Shown: one piece after another, positions 24,662 to 34,107 of the stretch
Numbering within the stretch: position 1 is the first letter of the stretch
Layout of the letters: the number at the start of each line of letters is the position of its first letter
Assembly (NCBI RefSeq): GCF_003050865.1
Contig: NZ_QAOK01000015.1
Span: forward strand, 1-64,000
Direction: 5' to 3'
Length of the DNA: 64,000 nucleotides
From: Nitrosospira multiformis
GTDB lineage: Bacteria; Pseudomonadota; Gammaproteobacteria; Burkholderiales; Nitrosomonadaceae
Notes under the pieces: model-generated
What the model was told of the DNA's origin: nothing
Database searches by the model: none
Seen by the model: only the letters and a program-made list of their open reading frames with translations
Program-made: the position numbers and the translations under genes

Positions 24662-24827
24662 TGTATCCTTCACTTTCCAATCCTTCCTGATATCCTGATC
24701 TCATGCTCCGCTCAGATGCTTGTGGCACACCTGTGGAAGAAGCCTGTAAAAGAAAGAAGCGCCCTGGCGTGATAAATGGAAAAGTAAATACCTAAATTGC
24801 GGGGGTTTTTTTCTGAAATCATCATTC

Positions 24828-24833
24828 TATAAT
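24828..24833 (+). promoter_or_regulatory. Perfect -10 hexamer upstream of the secreted protein gene
   Basis: TATAAT lies 34 bases before the ATG at 24868. At the right spacing the -35 region is only a G/T-rich run with poor match to TTGACA, so the promoter is weakly supported. It may need an activator. Confidence 0.3.
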
Positions 24834-24867
24834 CCCTCAAGAATTCCATTCACTGAAAGGAGCTGAT

Positions 24868-25371
24868 ATGCGACTCATCGTTGTGGCTATCTCCATGGTG
24901 TGGATTACAAGTGCTTTCGCGGAGGATGTGCCCCTGACATTTCAACAATCCGACCCTCAAAGTAAATTCCGTGATGCACAACTTCATGTAAGAGAATTGA
25001 TGAAAGCCGGCCGCTACAAGGAAGCCTCGGAATACATGGTGGAATATCAAAAACTTTCCTGCGAGGCTTCGGAGCAGAAAGCGGGGCGCAGCATAGTAGA
25101 AGGCGCGGCTATCTGTGCTCGCAAATACGATCATGGGGGAATGAGCGCCGGCAATGTGCTGCAACAGCAGGATCAATCCGTGGCAGGATCATTATCCTCA
25201 AATACTGTGGCTCCCGGAATTACGGTGATGCAGCGGCCTGTTCCCGGTACTCCCACAGTGCTGGATGGCTCGACACCCTCCCTTTTTCTTTTCGATCCCC
25301 GGAATGCTCCCGCAACGGGTAGCCAACATCGCGATGATGCGCCGACAGATCCCTGGACGGGGACACGCTGA
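24868..25371 (+). CDS. Secreted protein of unknown function
   Basis: The 167-residue product has a clear signal peptide: MRLIVVAISMVWITSAFA with a likely cut before EDVPL. The mature part has a helical stretch (QLHVRELMKAGRYKEASEYM) containing two cysteines further on (KLSCEAS and AAICARK). It ends in a Pro/Thr/Gly-rich low-complexity tail. I recognise no family. A strong AAAGGAG six bases before the ATG supports the start. It may be co-transcribed with the NrfJ-like gene 119 bases downstream. Confidence 0.6.
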   Translation: MRLIVVAISMVWITSAFAEDVPLTFQQSDPQSKFRDAQLHVRELMKAGRYKEASEYMVEYQKLSCEASEQKAGRSIVEGAAICARKYDHGGMSAGNVLQQQDQSVAGSLSSNTVAPGITVMQRPVPGTPTVLDGSTPSLFLFDPRNAPATGSQHRDDAPTDPWTGTR

Positions 25372-25489
25372 AGCATGTTCCTGAAAACCTGAAAAGTCTG
25401 CGCCCGCTTTTTCCCGGAAAATTTTCCGTTGGAACCGGGGAGATTGAGGTATATTATTGCGCGGCTATTATTTACTGAGGAGAGTCGTT

Positions 25490-25846
25490 TTGAAGACAGC
25501 ATATCTTGCGACAGCTTTTTTTATTGGCATCCTATTTTTCACCCCCCTGTCCGCCCTTGCGGAAAATGCCGGTGCCAGCGCAGGCGCCTCGGCAGCCGGC
25601 TCAGCGACAGGAATGCCAGCCAATGAAGGCAAGGTTCTCTCCACGCTGGATGCTCCGGGCTATACCTATATGGAGTTGGCGAATACCGAGAAACGTTTCT
25701 GGATCGCGGCGCCAACGATGCGGGTTAAAGTGGGTGACCGAGTACGTTTTGATCAAAGTCTTGTCATGAAAAACTTCAACAGCAAGACCCACAATCGTAC
25801 CTTCAAGGAAATTATTTTCGCGAACTCGGCCACGGTGATCAATTAG
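25490..25846 (+). CDS. NrfJ-like small periplasmic protein
   Basis: From the TTG at 25490 (GAGGAG at 25477-25482, seven bases upstream) the protein has 118 residues and a good signal peptide ending SALAENAG. The mature part begins with a short Ala/Gly-rich linker. It then reads GKVLSTLDAPGYTYMEL, RFWIAAPTMRVKVGDRVRF and MKNFNSKTHNRTFKEIIF, the pattern I know from NrfJ-type accessory proteins found near nitrite reductases. It is probably a small beta-barrel that binds a ligand or a metalloprotein. No nrf gene is in the window, so its role here is open. An in-frame start at 25457 would spoil the signal peptide. Confidence 0.7.
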   Translation: MKTAYLATAFFIGILFFTPLSALAENAGASAGASAAGSATGMPANEGKVLSTLDAPGYTYMELANTEKRFWIAAPTMRVKVGDRVRFDQSLVMKNFNSKTHNRTFKEIIFANSATVIN

Positions 25847-25887
25847 CGCAGAAAAAGCGTGTTGACGCTTCCTGGCCTTCAATCTGC

Positions 25888-27975
25888 CTATCTCACCGCT
25901 CTTGGCAACTTCCCCCGGGATTTCGCCGCGTCCGTCCCTTTCTCATCCTCGGGTTCCACAAATCCTACGAAGAGCTTGTTTTTTAATTTTTTTAATTCAT
26001 CCCGATATTCCGCCGCCTTCTCGAATTCGAGATTTTTTGCTGCCTCGTGCATCTGTTTTTCCATTGACTTGATTTCTTTTGCCAGCTGCGTCTCGCTCAT
26101 GGCTTCATACCGCGCCTGCGTTTGCGCTGCCTTAAGCTGCTGCTGGGCTATTTCCATGCTGTAAACACCGTCAATCAAATCCTTGACGCGCTTATGCACG
26201 CTTCGCGGCGTAATACCATGCGCCTGATTGAACAGGGTCTGCTTGTTGCGCCGTCGCTCGGTCTCATCCATTGCAAGCCGCATGGAGTTAGTGATCCTGT
26301 CCGCATAAAGAAGTGCGGTGCCATTGATGTGACGCGCTGCGCGACCGATCGTCTGTATCAATGATCGCTCTGAACGAAGAAAGCCCTCCTTGTCTGCATC
26401 CAGTATGGCTACCAGCGATACCTCCGGCATATCCAGACCCTCACGCAACAGATTGATGCCGACCAGCACATCGAACTTTCCCAGTCTCAGGTCACGCACA
26501 ATCTCCACCCTTTCCACCGTATCGATATCGGAATGCAGATACCGTACTCTGATGCCGTGGTCGGCAAAATAGTCGGTCAGGTCCTCGGCCATCCGTTTGG
26601 TGAGCGTCGTTACCAGCACCCGCTCGTCCTTAGCTGTGCGTAGCCTTACTTCCGACATCAGATCGTCCACCTGAGTGCTGGCCGGTCTAACTTCGATCTG
26701 CGGGTCTACGAGACCTGTGGGCCGTACCACCTGCTCGACAACTTGCCCGCTATGTATCTTTTCGAACTCCGCCGGCGTCGCGGATACAAACACCGTTTGC
26801 GGCATGATTTTCCTGAATTCATCAAACCGGAGGGGACGGTTATCCAGCGCTGAAGGCAGGCGAAACCCATAATCGACAAGATTTTCCTTGCGGGCCCGAT
26901 CACCCTTGTACATTCCTCCGACTTGCGGAACCGTCACGTGGCTCTCATCGATCACCATCAGCGTTCCGGGCGGCAGATAATCCATTAAGGTAGGCGGTGG
27001 CTCCCCCGGTTTTTTTCCTGACAGATGGCGCGAATAGTTCTCGATGCCTTTGCAGAAACCCAGTTCGTTGAGCATTTCCAGGTCGAAACGGGTGCGCTGT
27101 TCGATGCGCTGCAGCTCCACCAGCTTGTTGTGCTGGTGGAAAAAATCCATGCGTTCCCTCAACTCGGTCTTGATTGTCTCGATGGCGCGCAAGGTGGTGC
27201 TCCTTGGCGTCACGTAATGGCTGGAAGGATAAACGGTATAGCGCGATACCTTTCTCGAAGTGCGACCGGTAAGAGGATCGAACAATGTCATGCTTTCCAC
27301 CTCATCATCAAACAGGGAAACACGCACGGCGGTTTCCGAGCTTTCCGCGGGAAAGATGTCGAGCACATCTCCCCTCACCCGGAAGGTTCCCCGGCTGAAC
27401 TCGAATTCGTTACGCTCGTATTGCATTTCTGTCAAACGCTGTATTGCCTGCCTTTGCGTGATCTTTTCATGCTCCCGCAGATGGAGGATCATTCCGTGAT
27501 AATCCACAGGATCGCCTATCCCATAGATGCACGACACCGTGGCGACGATGATGGCGTCGTCCCGTTCGAGTAGCGCCTTGGTAGCAGACAGGCGCATCTG
27601 CTCGATATGCTCATTGATGGCGGAATCTTTCTCGATAAAAAGGTCCCGCGATGGGACATATGCTTCCGGCTGATAATAGTCGTAATACGATACAAAGTAC
27701 TCGACGGCATTTTCCGGGAAAAACTCCCGCATTTCCGCATACAACTGAGCCGCCAGAGTCTTGTTTGGCGCCATGATAATGGCGGGACGTCCCAGCCGCG
27801 CAATGACATTGGCCATCGTAAAGGTCTTGCCGGAGCCCGTCACCCCCAGCAGTGTCTGGAATGCCAGCCCGTCCTCTATTCCCTCCACCAGTTTTTCGAT
27901 CGCCGCCGACTGATCGCCTGCGGGCTGAAATAGCTGGTTGAGCTTATAAGGGCTATTGGGAAAGGTAATAATCAC
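25888..27975 (-). CDS. Excinuclease ABC subunit B
   Basis: The 695-residue UvrB is complete. It has the Walker A GVTGSGKT near residue 45, the damage-probing beta-hairpin region [12 protein letters not shown], the DESHV Walker B-type motif, and helicase motifs DFLV-type [18 protein letters not shown] and [14 protein letters not shown]. The C-terminal UVR coiled coil ([20 protein letters not shown]) is also present. UvrB receives damaged DNA from UvrA, opens it with ATP, and recruits UvrC for incision in nucleotide excision repair. It is transcribed away from the aspartate aminotransferase gene, a common arrangement in betaproteobacteria. Confidence 0.98.
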   Translation of the reverse strand: MIITFPNSPYKLNQLFQPAGDQSAAIEKLVEGIEDGLAFQTLLGVTGSGKTFTMANVIARLGRPAIIMAPNKTLAAQLYAEMREFFPENAVEYFVSYYDYYQPEAYVPSRDLFIEKDSAINEHIEQMRLSATKALLERDDAIIVATVSCIYGIGDPVDYHGMILHLREHEKITQRQAIQRLTEMQYERNEFEFSRGTFRVRGDVLDIFPAESSETAVRVSLFDDEVESMTLFDPLTGRTSRKVSRYTVYPSSHYVTPRSTTLRAIETIKTELRERMDFFHQHNKLVELQRIEQRTRFDLEMLNELGFCKGIENYSRHLSGKKPGEPPPTLMDYLPPGTLMVIDESHVTVPQVGGMYKGDRARKENLVDYGFRLPSALDNRPLRFDEFRKIMPQTVFVSATPAEFEKIHSGQVVEQVVRPTGLVDPQIEVRPASTQVDDLMSEVRLRTAKDERVLVTTLTKRMAEDLTDYFADHGIRVRYLHSDIDTVERVEIVRDLRLGKFDVLVGINLLREGLDMPEVSLVAILDADKEGFLRSERSLIQTIGRAARHINGTALLYADRITNSMRLAMDETERRRNKQTLFNQAHGITPRSVHKRVKDLIDGVYSMEIAQQQLKAAQTQARYEAMSETQLAKEIKSMEKQMHEAAKNLEFEKAAEYRDELKKLKNKLFVGFVEPEDEKGTDAAKSRGKLPRAVR

Positions 27976-28318
27976 GGGTATAATCCAAATCCATCATAGT
28001 CTACTGTTTTTCAGTTAATTCCATGACTTGCAGCATTGTTTCTGCTTCGCCTGACTCCTCGTCAAACTGGAGAAGCGGATTGCGTATTTTTCGCAAGTAT
28101 GCGCGGTGCAGGCGGTCAGATGGAGCTTTCCGGGAATTGCAGGAGAGAACTGGTTACCCTGCCCCACTTCATCATGTTTCAAATCTCAGCCTCATCAAAA
28201 GGTGGGCGTTTTTCCATCTCCTCCAACCAGCGCATGTAGCATCATTCGCGACTTGATGGCTGATTTTATCACGCAGCACAAGTGCCATTAGCATAAGGAC
28301 ATTAGTAAGGATATTATT
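27976..28318. other. Divergent promoter region between uvrB and the aminotransferase gene
   Basis: No supported gene is present. The stretch must hold promoters for uvrB (leftward) and the aminotransferase gene (rightward). I see no convincing -35/-10 pair, no hairpin and no LexA-type CTGT-N8-ACAG box with good match. The short plus-strand frames at 28023-28291 have no ribosome-binding site and look like chance. Confidence 0.5.
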
Positions 28319-29512
28319 GTGGAACTCTCAAAGCGCGTTCAGGCCATCAAGCCCTCCCCTACTCTGGCTGTCACTGCCCGAGCCGCACGCCTGAAAGCGG
28401 AAGGCAAGGATATTATCGGGTTGGGCGCCGGCGAACCCGATTTCGATACCCCACAGCACATCAAGGATGCCGCAGTTGCCGCGATTCACCGCGGTTTTAC
28501 GAAATATACGGCTGTCGGTGGAACACCTGGCCTCAAGAATGCAATCATCGCCAAGTTCAAGCGCGAAAATGGCTTCGACTATACTGCGGGACAAATCCTG
28601 GTTTCGTGCGGAGGCAAGCAAAGCTTTTTCAATCTAACACTGTCTGTCATCAATCCAGGGGATGAGGTCATCATACCGGCCCCCTACTGGGTCTCTTATC
28701 CTGACATCGTCCTGATCGCCGAAGGCAAGCCAGTCATTGTCGAGGCGGGTATCGAGCAGGGTTTCAAAATTACAGCAGATCAGCTCGAGCAAGCCATTAC
28801 ACCGAAAACCAGAATGTTCGTTATCAACAGCCCCAGCAATCCCTCCGGGGGGGTTTATACTTTGGACGAACTCAAGGCATTGGGAGAAGTTCTACTCAGG
28901 CATCCCCATATCCTGATTGCCACGGATGACATGTACGAGCACATCCTGCTATCGGATGGCAAGTTCGTCAATATTCTGAATGCATGTCCGGCCCTGTATC
29001 CCCGCACGGTGGTGCTCAACGGGGTTTCGAAGGCGTATGCCATGACGGGCTGGCGGATTGGTTATTGCGCAGGTCCCGCCCACATCATCACCGCAATGGA
29101 GAATGTCCAGTCGCAGAGCACTTCAAACCCTGCCTCTATTTCCCAGGTCGCAGCTGAAACAGCACTGAATGGCGATCAATCCTGTATCACACCGATGGTG
29201 GAAGCGTTCCGCCAGAGGAATCGTTTCGTGACTGATGCCCTCAATGGTATCGCCGGCATCCGTTGCCTGCTGTCCGAGGGAGCGTTCTACGCGTTTGCCG
29301 ATGCACGGGAAGCAATCGCACGTTTGCACGGTAACGGGATGATCAAGGATCGCAGCGATATCACCTTTAGCGAATATCTGCTGGAACAGGGGGGTGTCGC
29401 GGTGGTGCCAGGCTCCGCTTTTGGGAGCGAAGGTTACATCAGGCTCTCCTTTGCCACCGCAATGTCCAACCTGGAGAGTGCACTGGGCCGCATGGCAAGG
29501 CTATTGGGCTGA
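28319..29512 (+). CDS. Aspartate/aromatic aminotransferase (class I, PLP)
   Basis: This 397-residue class I aminotransferase starts at GTG with TAAGGA seven bases upstream. It opens with RVQAIKPSPTLAVTARAARL, typical of the AspC/AatA Igamma branch. NSPSNPSGGVY, the PLP lysine K238 in GVSKAYAMTGWRIGY, and the substrate-binding Arg near the C-terminus (GYIRLSFA) are all present. It exchanges the amino group between aspartate and 2-oxoglutarate; some members of this branch also act on prephenate or aromatic amino acids. The 343-base gap upstream is shared with uvrB. Confidence 0.93.
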   Translation: MELSKRVQAIKPSPTLAVTARAARLKAEGKDIIGLGAGEPDFDTPQHIKDAAVAAIHRGFTKYTAVGGTPGLKNAIIAKFKRENGFDYTAGQILVSCGGKQSFFNLTLSVINPGDEVIIPAPYWVSYPDIVLIAEGKPVIVEAGIEQGFKITADQLEQAITPKTRMFVINSPSNPSGGVYTLDELKALGEVLLRHPHILIATDDMYEHILLSDGKFVNILNACPALYPRTVVLNGVSKAYAMTGWRIGYCAGPAHIITAMENVQSQSTSNPASISQVAAETALNGDQSCITPMVEAFRQRNRFVTDALNGIAGIRCLLSEGAFYAFADAREAIARLHGNGMIKDRSDITFSEYLLEQGGVAVVPGSAFGSEGYIRLSFATAMSNLESALGRMARLLG

Positions 29513-29600
29513 AAATGGCTGAAAACGCCTTATAGCCGATAAACGCGGCAAAAAACTTTCCATTTAAACGATTTCTCGCTGAATCGGGAAAGCGAATCGA

Positions 29601-29633
29601 TAGGTCGGGTTCCGCTTCGCTCAACCCGACCTA
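29601..29633. repeat. Perfect 11-bp stem hairpin, dispersed-repeat type
   Basis: TAGGTCGGGTT (29601-29611) and AACCCGACCTA (29623-29633) pair perfectly around the 11-base loop ccgcttcgctc. On the minus strand the loop reads gagcgaagcgg, close to the loop of the hairpin at 3575-3602 (aagcaaagggc). Both elements begin TAGG and have an 11-base loop, so they look like members of one repeat family. This one sits between two convergent genes and could also act as a shared transcription stop, although no T-run follows. Confidence 0.6.
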
Positions 29634-29662
29634 CTATCTCACCTGTTTCGCCTGGAGTTTTC

Positions 29663-30751
29663 TTACCAATAACCGGGTGGAATCATGTAAAGCCCTGTGT
29701 CCCACGCCCACTGGCGAACAGGGTTCTCGGTCATCGCGTCCCTGTCATCCGGCTGCGCCTTCCAGTGGAAATCACACACGCTCCCGTTATGTCCCACGAA
29801 GGTATGCAGACCGCCATTCGCTACTCCTACGAAGAATGGCGCCTTCTCCAGTTTTTCCAGTAACACCTCGGTTTTGCCGTCCGGTGTTACCCCACGGTAA
29901 TCGGAAACGACCGCATCGCAGCGAACGCCGGCAGATCCCGAAACAGGGGACTTCCAGATGCGCGCACCCGCCTTTGCCATATTGAGAGCTCCGAGTTTCT
30001 CGCGCTCGTCCGCAGCAGAAAGGTCTTCGGATGTCCGCGGGCTATAAAATACGCCGGTCCACCCATCCTTTTGCAGTTCTTCACAAAGGACAGTACCGCG
30101 TAAGTCCGCCTCCTTTACCCGGGCATTTATTTCTGCAAAACGCGCTCCCTGGCCCACCCCCTCATAGGCGGCCTGAACATTCTCCATTACCCATCCGATA
30201 CACGAACTTTCACGTAGACGCGTTGCCTCCCCTGAAGTTTTTTCTATCGTGATGTACCCGGGTTCAATCGATCCCATTCGCCAGTTGCCCATGCTCATGG
30301 CGTCAATCTGTGTCCGCAGCGCTGCCTGGTTTCCTCTTAGAATGTCGTCATGGAATTGGGAATGGTCGCCATAATACAAGCCGATGCCCGTGCGCTCGAT
30401 CGCCGTTTTATGCGCATTGCTATTGTTCGTGATACTCCTGTCACCCAGTTCCGCAAGCATCTTCCAGTTTGTCGACTCACCCGTCCCAGGCTCAGCGCCT
30501 CCTGTTCCGGCAAACAACCACTCGGCAATCGCCACGGCGGGAGGATCTGAAATGGTATTGACGTTCCCGTCGTGATCATAATTATCGATAATCTCCCAGA
30601 GCCGCTCGAGGTTTGGAAGAGTGCCTTCCATCATTCCGTCGGCCGGCAACCCTCTCATGTTCAAATCGGGGTAGGACTGCCTCAATCCGCTAGTGTTGAT
30701 CGATTTTCCCTTCAGACGACTAATAAAAGTGGCATGATCGAGCGTGCTCAT
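29663..30751 (-). CDS. Protein of unknown family with papain-like Cys/His/Asp layout
   Basis: I do not recognise this 362-residue protein as a named family. It lacks a signal peptide and membrane segments. The second half has features of papain-like (NlpC or amidase-type) hydrolases. C184 lies at the start of a helix (SSCIGWVMENVQAAYE), H316 is in a strand (GGLHTFVGHNG), and D327 is in VCDFHW, the common His-turn-Asp-x-x-Trp arrangement. The N-terminal half has a DHDGN motif near 59-63 and NWKMLAELGDRSI near 95-107, which does not point to a known domain. The start is MSTLDHATF; GGGAGGGGAAA lies just upstream. It faces away from the PEP-CTERM gene. Confidence 0.6.
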   Translation of the reverse strand: MSTLDHATFISRLKGKSINTSGLRQSYPDLNMRGLPADGMMEGTLPNLERLWEIIDNYDHDGNVNTISDPPAVAIAEWLFAGTGGAEPGTGESTNWKMLAELGDRSITNNSNAHKTAIERTGIGLYYGDHSQFHDDILRGNQAALRTQIDAMSMGNWRMGSIEPGYITIEKTSGEATRLRESSCIGWVMENVQAAYEGVGQGARFAEINARVKEADLRGTVLCEELQKDGWTGVFYSPRTSEDLSAADEREKLGALNMAKAGARIWKSPVSGSAGVRCDAVVSDYRGVTPDGKTEVLLEKLEKAPFFVGVANGGLHTFVGHNGSVCDFHWKAQPDDRDAMTENPVRQWAWDTGLYMIPPGYW

Positions 30752-30914
30752 TTTCCCCTCCCCTAATTGGCACGACTCCTACCGATTCTGGCGAAGACAT
30801 CATTGATTCATTTCTGCTTTCCGTTTTTTTACTTTAGCAGCAGATAGGGAAAATTCAATCCGCGAGGTTGACGTGGGAAGTTGCACATTATAGATTGGCA
30901 GCACGTCGGATTCT

Positions 30915-30944
30915 TTTACACTTTCTTTGACGTGAGATTTGAAT
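30915..30944 (+). promoter_or_regulatory. Weak sigma-70-like promoter of the PEP-CTERM gene
   Basis: TTTACA (30915-30920) and TTGAAT (30939-30944) are separated by 18 bases, 32 bases before the TTG start. Five and four of six positions match consensus. This is suggestive only. Confidence 0.25.
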
Positions 30945-30975
30945 AATTGATGCGCCAATAATTAAGGAGCTTAAA

Positions 30976-31638
30976 TTGAAAGCAACTCGCACAACGCTGA
31001 TAAAGCGCTTGATAGCTTCAATCATCGCAGGCATGGCAGGCATGACGCCAATCGCTGGCGCACAGGCAGCACTTTTAACCATAAACGCAATCATACATGA
31101 GGAGGTTGGCTATCAGCCTCATCTGGGATGTTTCGGAGGCACGATCACCGGTAGCGGAGTGAGCTCGCTTCTGGGATCAGTTTCCATTGCAACCAACGAC
31201 TGTATTACTTCAGTGGGAAATAGCCTCTCATTTGACGGACAGATGACATTTACCGTGTCAAGCGGGGATGAAATTTTTGCTGATTATTCCGGATGGTTCG
31301 TTCCTACCCTCTACCCATCCATATTCACGCTAAAGGACTCCTTTTTCAGCATAACGGGTGGGACAGGAAGTTTTCTCGGTGCGAAGGGGGGCGGAAAATT
31401 ATTTGGAACGGAAGATATTTTAAGTGGCTGGGGTTTGATGCAGGCTACAGGAGAGATATCCGGTTTCAAAAAAAGCAAGAAGGGAACGGAATCGAGTCTC
31501 GAACTTCTCAACCTTGCAGGCCCTGCCGATGAAAACGCTATCGTTGCAATCAACGAGCTTCCGGAATCAGGTTCCCTGGCCCTGCTCGGTATAGGCCTTG
31601 CCAGCCTTGCCTTCGTTCGCCGTAGGGTAAGCCACTGA
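30976..31638 (+). CDS. PEP-CTERM sorting-domain protein
   Basis: The 220-residue protein starts at TTG 30976, six bases after AAGGAG. It has a signal peptide (basic KATRTTLIKRL, then a hydrophobic stretch ending GAQA near residue 31). The C-terminus is a classic PEP-CTERM tail: PESGSLALLGIGLASLAF followed by RRR. Such tails are processed by exosortase and send proteins to the cell surface or extracellular matrix. The body is beta-rich with no catalytic motif that I recognise, and contains four cysteines (GCFGG, NDCIT and others). Its stop lies two bases from the end of fliR on the opposite strand. No exosortase gene is in the window. Confidence 0.85.
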   Translation: MKATRTTLIKRLIASIIAGMAGMTPIAGAQAALLTINAIIHEEVGYQPHLGCFGGTITGSGVSSLLGSVSIATNDCITSVGNSLSFDGQMTFTVSSGDEIFADYSGWFVPTLYPSIFTLKDSFFSITGGTGSFLGAKGGGKLFGTEDILSGWGLMQATGEISGFKKSKKGTESSLELLNLAGPADENAIVAINELPESGSLALLGIGLASLAFVRRRVSH

Positions 31639-31640
31639 GC

Positions 31641-32423
31641 TCAACGGGCGTTTTGCGCCACCTCGAGCATGGTTTGCAACCCTTCGGTAATCAATCGCTC
31701 GATCACGGGAGTAAAGTGCGGAAGCGACAGCATGAGCGCCGACATTCCAACCATCAGGGTAATCGGAAAACCCACCGCAAAGACGTTCAGTTGGGGCGAC
31801 GCGCGAGTCAGAATGCCCAACGCCAGGTTGACAATCAATAATGCCGCGACCACCGGCAACGCAAGTTGCAGGCCGACGCTAAAAATAATACTCCCCCACT
31901 CCGCCAGCCTTTTCCATCCCATATTTGAAAAGGATTCGGTGGAGATCGGGAAGGCGTTGAAGCTGTCGATCAGCGCAGACAGCATCAACAGATGGCCGTT
32001 GAATGATAAAAATGCGAGCGTTCCCAGCAGACCCAGGAAACGCCCCAGAACAAGACTGCTGCCATCGCTGTGAGGCGTAAAGAACGTAGCAAACCCCAGG
32101 CCCATCTGCAAGCCTGCAATCTCTCCCGCCAATTCAATCGCACTGAAGATGATGCGCATGGCAAAGCCCATTGCCAGCCCGATCATGATCTGCTGACCGA
32201 GGACCAGCAGGCCGGGAGCGGAAACCAGCTCGATTTTTGGCATGGGTTCGAGGGTGGGCGCCACGACCAGCGCAACGAAGATACCCAATCCCACCTTCAC
32301 CCTGGCAGGAACTGCAAGATTTCCCAATACGGGCGCTACCGAGAGGAGCGCCAGAATACGGGTGGCAGGCCAGAAAAAGGAAATGAGCCACGCATTGAGA
32401 TCGGCCGAGCTGAGCGTGATCAT
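31641..32423 (-). CDS. Flagellar export gate protein FliR
   Basis: The 260-residue protein has about six membrane segments and the FliR pattern: LNAWLISFFWPATRILALLS at the start, LGQQIMIGLAMGFAMRIIF in the middle, and LNVFAVGFPITLMVG near 210. FliR builds the FliP5-Q4-R1 channel through which rod, hook and filament subunits leave the cell. It is the last gene of the fliF-to-fliR run and lies 110 bases beyond fliQ. The stop nearly touches the PEP-CTERM gene on the other strand. Confidence 0.96.
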   Translation of the reverse strand: MITLSSADLNAWLISFFWPATRILALLSVAPVLGNLAVPARVKVGLGIFVALVVAPTLEPMPKIELVSAPGLLVLGQQIMIGLAMGFAMRIIFSAIELAGEIAGLQMGLGFATFFTPHSDGSSLVLGRFLGLLGTLAFLSFNGHLLMLSALIDSFNAFPISTESFSNMGWKRLAEWGSIIFSVGLQLALPVVAALLIVNLALGILTRASPQLNVFAVGFPITLMVGMSALMLSLPHFTPVIERLITEGLQTMLEVAQNAR

Positions 32424-32533
32424 TTAACAATAATGAAATTCTGCTTTATCTCTCCGGTCCAGCGAGCACTGGAGGACGGATGTTACAGGCAAGATGCCGC
32501 TCTCGCCTGTCTTTTTCCGGGTAGTCCTGACAA

Positions 32534-32803
32534 CTATCCGATCACTCCAGGAATTCCTTCCAGTACCTGCCTCATATAATCGAGCAGCACCGAAAGCATC
32601 CACGGCCCTGCAAGCACCAGCATGGCAAACAGGACCACGAGTTTGGGAATGAAAGACAGAGTCATCTCATTGATCTGGGTGGCAGCCTGAAAGATGCTGA
32701 CCAGCAATCCGGTGACCAGCGCGGCCAGTAACAAGGGGGCGGAAACCATCAAGGTAACTTCCATTGCCTTCTGGCCGAGTGTCATTACGCTTTCAGGTGT
32801 CAT
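32534..32803 (-). CDS. Flagellar export gate protein FliQ
   Basis: FliQ is 89 residues, the usual length, with two long membrane helices (VSAPLLLAALVTGLLVSIFQ and LVVLFAMLVLAGPWMLSVL). TQINEMTLSFIPK joins them and is strongly conserved in the family. Four copies line the export channel with FliP and FliR. It lies 44 bases downstream of fliP and starts at ATG with the conserved MTPESVMTLGQKA opening. Confidence 0.97.
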   Translation of the reverse strand: MTPESVMTLGQKAMEVTLMVSAPLLLAALVTGLLVSIFQAATQINEMTLSFIPKLVVLFAMLVLAGPWMLSVLLDYMRQVLEGIPGVIG

Positions 32804-32847
32804 GGTTCTTTTCCATCATTTCGTCCGTGGATAAACATGTTGCATCC

Positions 32848-33636
32848 TCAATAAAAACTCTCTGCCAGCGAACCGATCAGCATATGCCATCCATCGACTA
32901 GCACGAAGAGCATGATCTTGAAAGGCAGTGCGACGAGAGCCGGCGATACCATCATCATCCCCATCGACATGAGCACCGATGCCACGACCATGTCAATAAT
33001 CAGAAAAGGAATGAATACTGCGAAGCCAATTTGAAATGCGGTTTTCAACTCGCTGGTAACGAAGGCCGGAACGAGCACCCGAAGGGATACTTCTTCCGGT
33101 CCGTTCAGTTGGGGCCTGCCCGAGAGTTTGACGAATAGCGCAAGATCGGCCTCCCGGGTTTGTTTCAGCATGAAAGCTTTGAGCGGCACGGTGCCCTTCT
33201 CCAATGCCTGCTCCATCGTCATCCTGTTTTCCACATAAGGTTGGTATGCGTCCTGATAAATCTTGTCGAATACCGGACTCATGACGAAAAAAGTCAGGAA
33301 CAGCGCCAATCCGACGAGCACCTGGTTGGGTGGGGAGGATTGGGTGCCAAGGGCCTGCCGCAGCAGCGAAAGGACAATGATGACGCGGGTAAAACCCGTC
33401 ATCATCAGGAGCACTGCTGGCAGAAATGTCAGCGATGTCAGCAGCAGCAGTGTTTGCAGGCTCAATGAATAAGTTTGTCCACCCCGGGATGCAGGCATGC
33501 TGCTAAAGGCAGGAAATCCTCCCTTTGCCTGTGCCAGCGCGACCACGGACGTAGTCAGCAACAAGGCTGCGAGCACGGCTCCGTAGGCAATACGTATGTT
33601 GGATCGAGATTTTTTACCTGACACGCTATCTACCAT
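32848..33636 (-). CDS. Flagellar export gate protein FliP
   Basis: The 262-residue protein has an N-terminal signal-like helix ([20 protein letters not shown]). It then shows the FliP hallmarks [38 protein letters not shown] and the C-terminal [13 protein letters not shown]. Five copies form the core of the export gate. The start at 33636 overlaps the end of fliO by 11 bases, so translation is probably coupled. Confidence 0.97.
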   Translation of the reverse strand: MVDSVSGKKSRSNIRIAYGAVLAALLLTTSVVALAQAKGGFPAFSSMPASRGGQTYSLSLQTLLLLTSLTFLPAVLLMMTGFTRVIIVLSLLRQALGTQSSPPNQVLVGLALFLTFFVMSPVFDKIYQDAYQPYVENRMTMEQALEKGTVPLKAFMLKQTREADLALFVKLSGRPQLNGPEEVSLRVLVPAFVTSELKTAFQIGFAVFIPFLIIDMVVASVLMSMGMMMVSPALVALPFKIMLFVLVDGWHMLIGSLAESFY

Positions 33637-34105
33637 GTTTTTCTGCCAACCGTTTCAGCCACCCTGAAAAATTCGAATCTTTTTCGACATGTCCTGGCGT
33701 CCCGGAGAAATGGAGCATGCTTGCGCCAATGTCGCCTTTGGGCATGCTATGCAATACCGTTACATGCCCGGGTGCGACGCCAATGACAAGCCAGGTTTCG
33801 GCCACTTCGACCACAACGACGCGCTCGCGCTGTCCCACCGCTGATCCCCCGATTATCCTGACCACTCCTGCATGTCCACTGTATGCCCCACCCATGCGCT
33901 TGAGCAGCCATGCGCAACCTGCAATCACAGCGAGCACCACTCCCAGACCGAGCATGACCTGCAAGGGACTGCCGCTGGAAGTAACTGTGCTGTCGCTCGC
34001 CCCAGCCGCCATGACCGGTGAAGCGAAATGCCAGAGCGCTGCTGCTGAAAGGAGACTGCAGAACACCGCCCGAGGCAAAAACGGGTCCTGATATTTTCTT
34101 TTCAC
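33626..34105 (-). CDS. Flagellar assembly protein FliO
   Basis: This 159-residue protein has a signal-like first helix (residues 10-33), a membrane helix [20 protein letters not shown] near 50-69, and a short soluble tail with [20 protein letters not shown] and [17 protein letters not shown]. These are the usual FliO features. FliO helps FliP assemble into the gate and is the least conserved gate gene. Two bases separate it from fliN, and it overlaps fliP. Confidence 0.93.
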   Translation of the reverse strand: MKRKYQDPFLPRAVFCSLLSAAALWHFASPVMAAGASDSTVTSSGSPLQVMLGLGVVLAVIAGCAWLLKRMGGAYSGHAGVVRIIGGSAVGQRERVVVVEVAETWLVIGVAPGHVTVLHSMPKGDIGASMLHFSGTPGHVEKDSNFSGWLKRLAEKHGR

Positions 34106-34107
34106 GA

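Larger units (their letters stand above)
24485..24867. other. Intergenic stretch containing a plus-strand terminator
   Basis: No supported gene lies in these 383 bases. The notable content is a good terminator hairpin at 24621-24661 facing right, with no plus-strand gene upstream for more than 600 bases, and a -10-like TATAAT at 24828-24833 before the next gene. An unannotated small RNA between about 24500 and 24660 would explain the terminator. Confidence 0.4.

Noticed and set aside
28023-28291. Short plus-strand genes between uvrB and the aminotransferase gene
   Set aside because: Three overlapping frames of 61-77 codons with no ribosome-binding site and no recognisable protein character.
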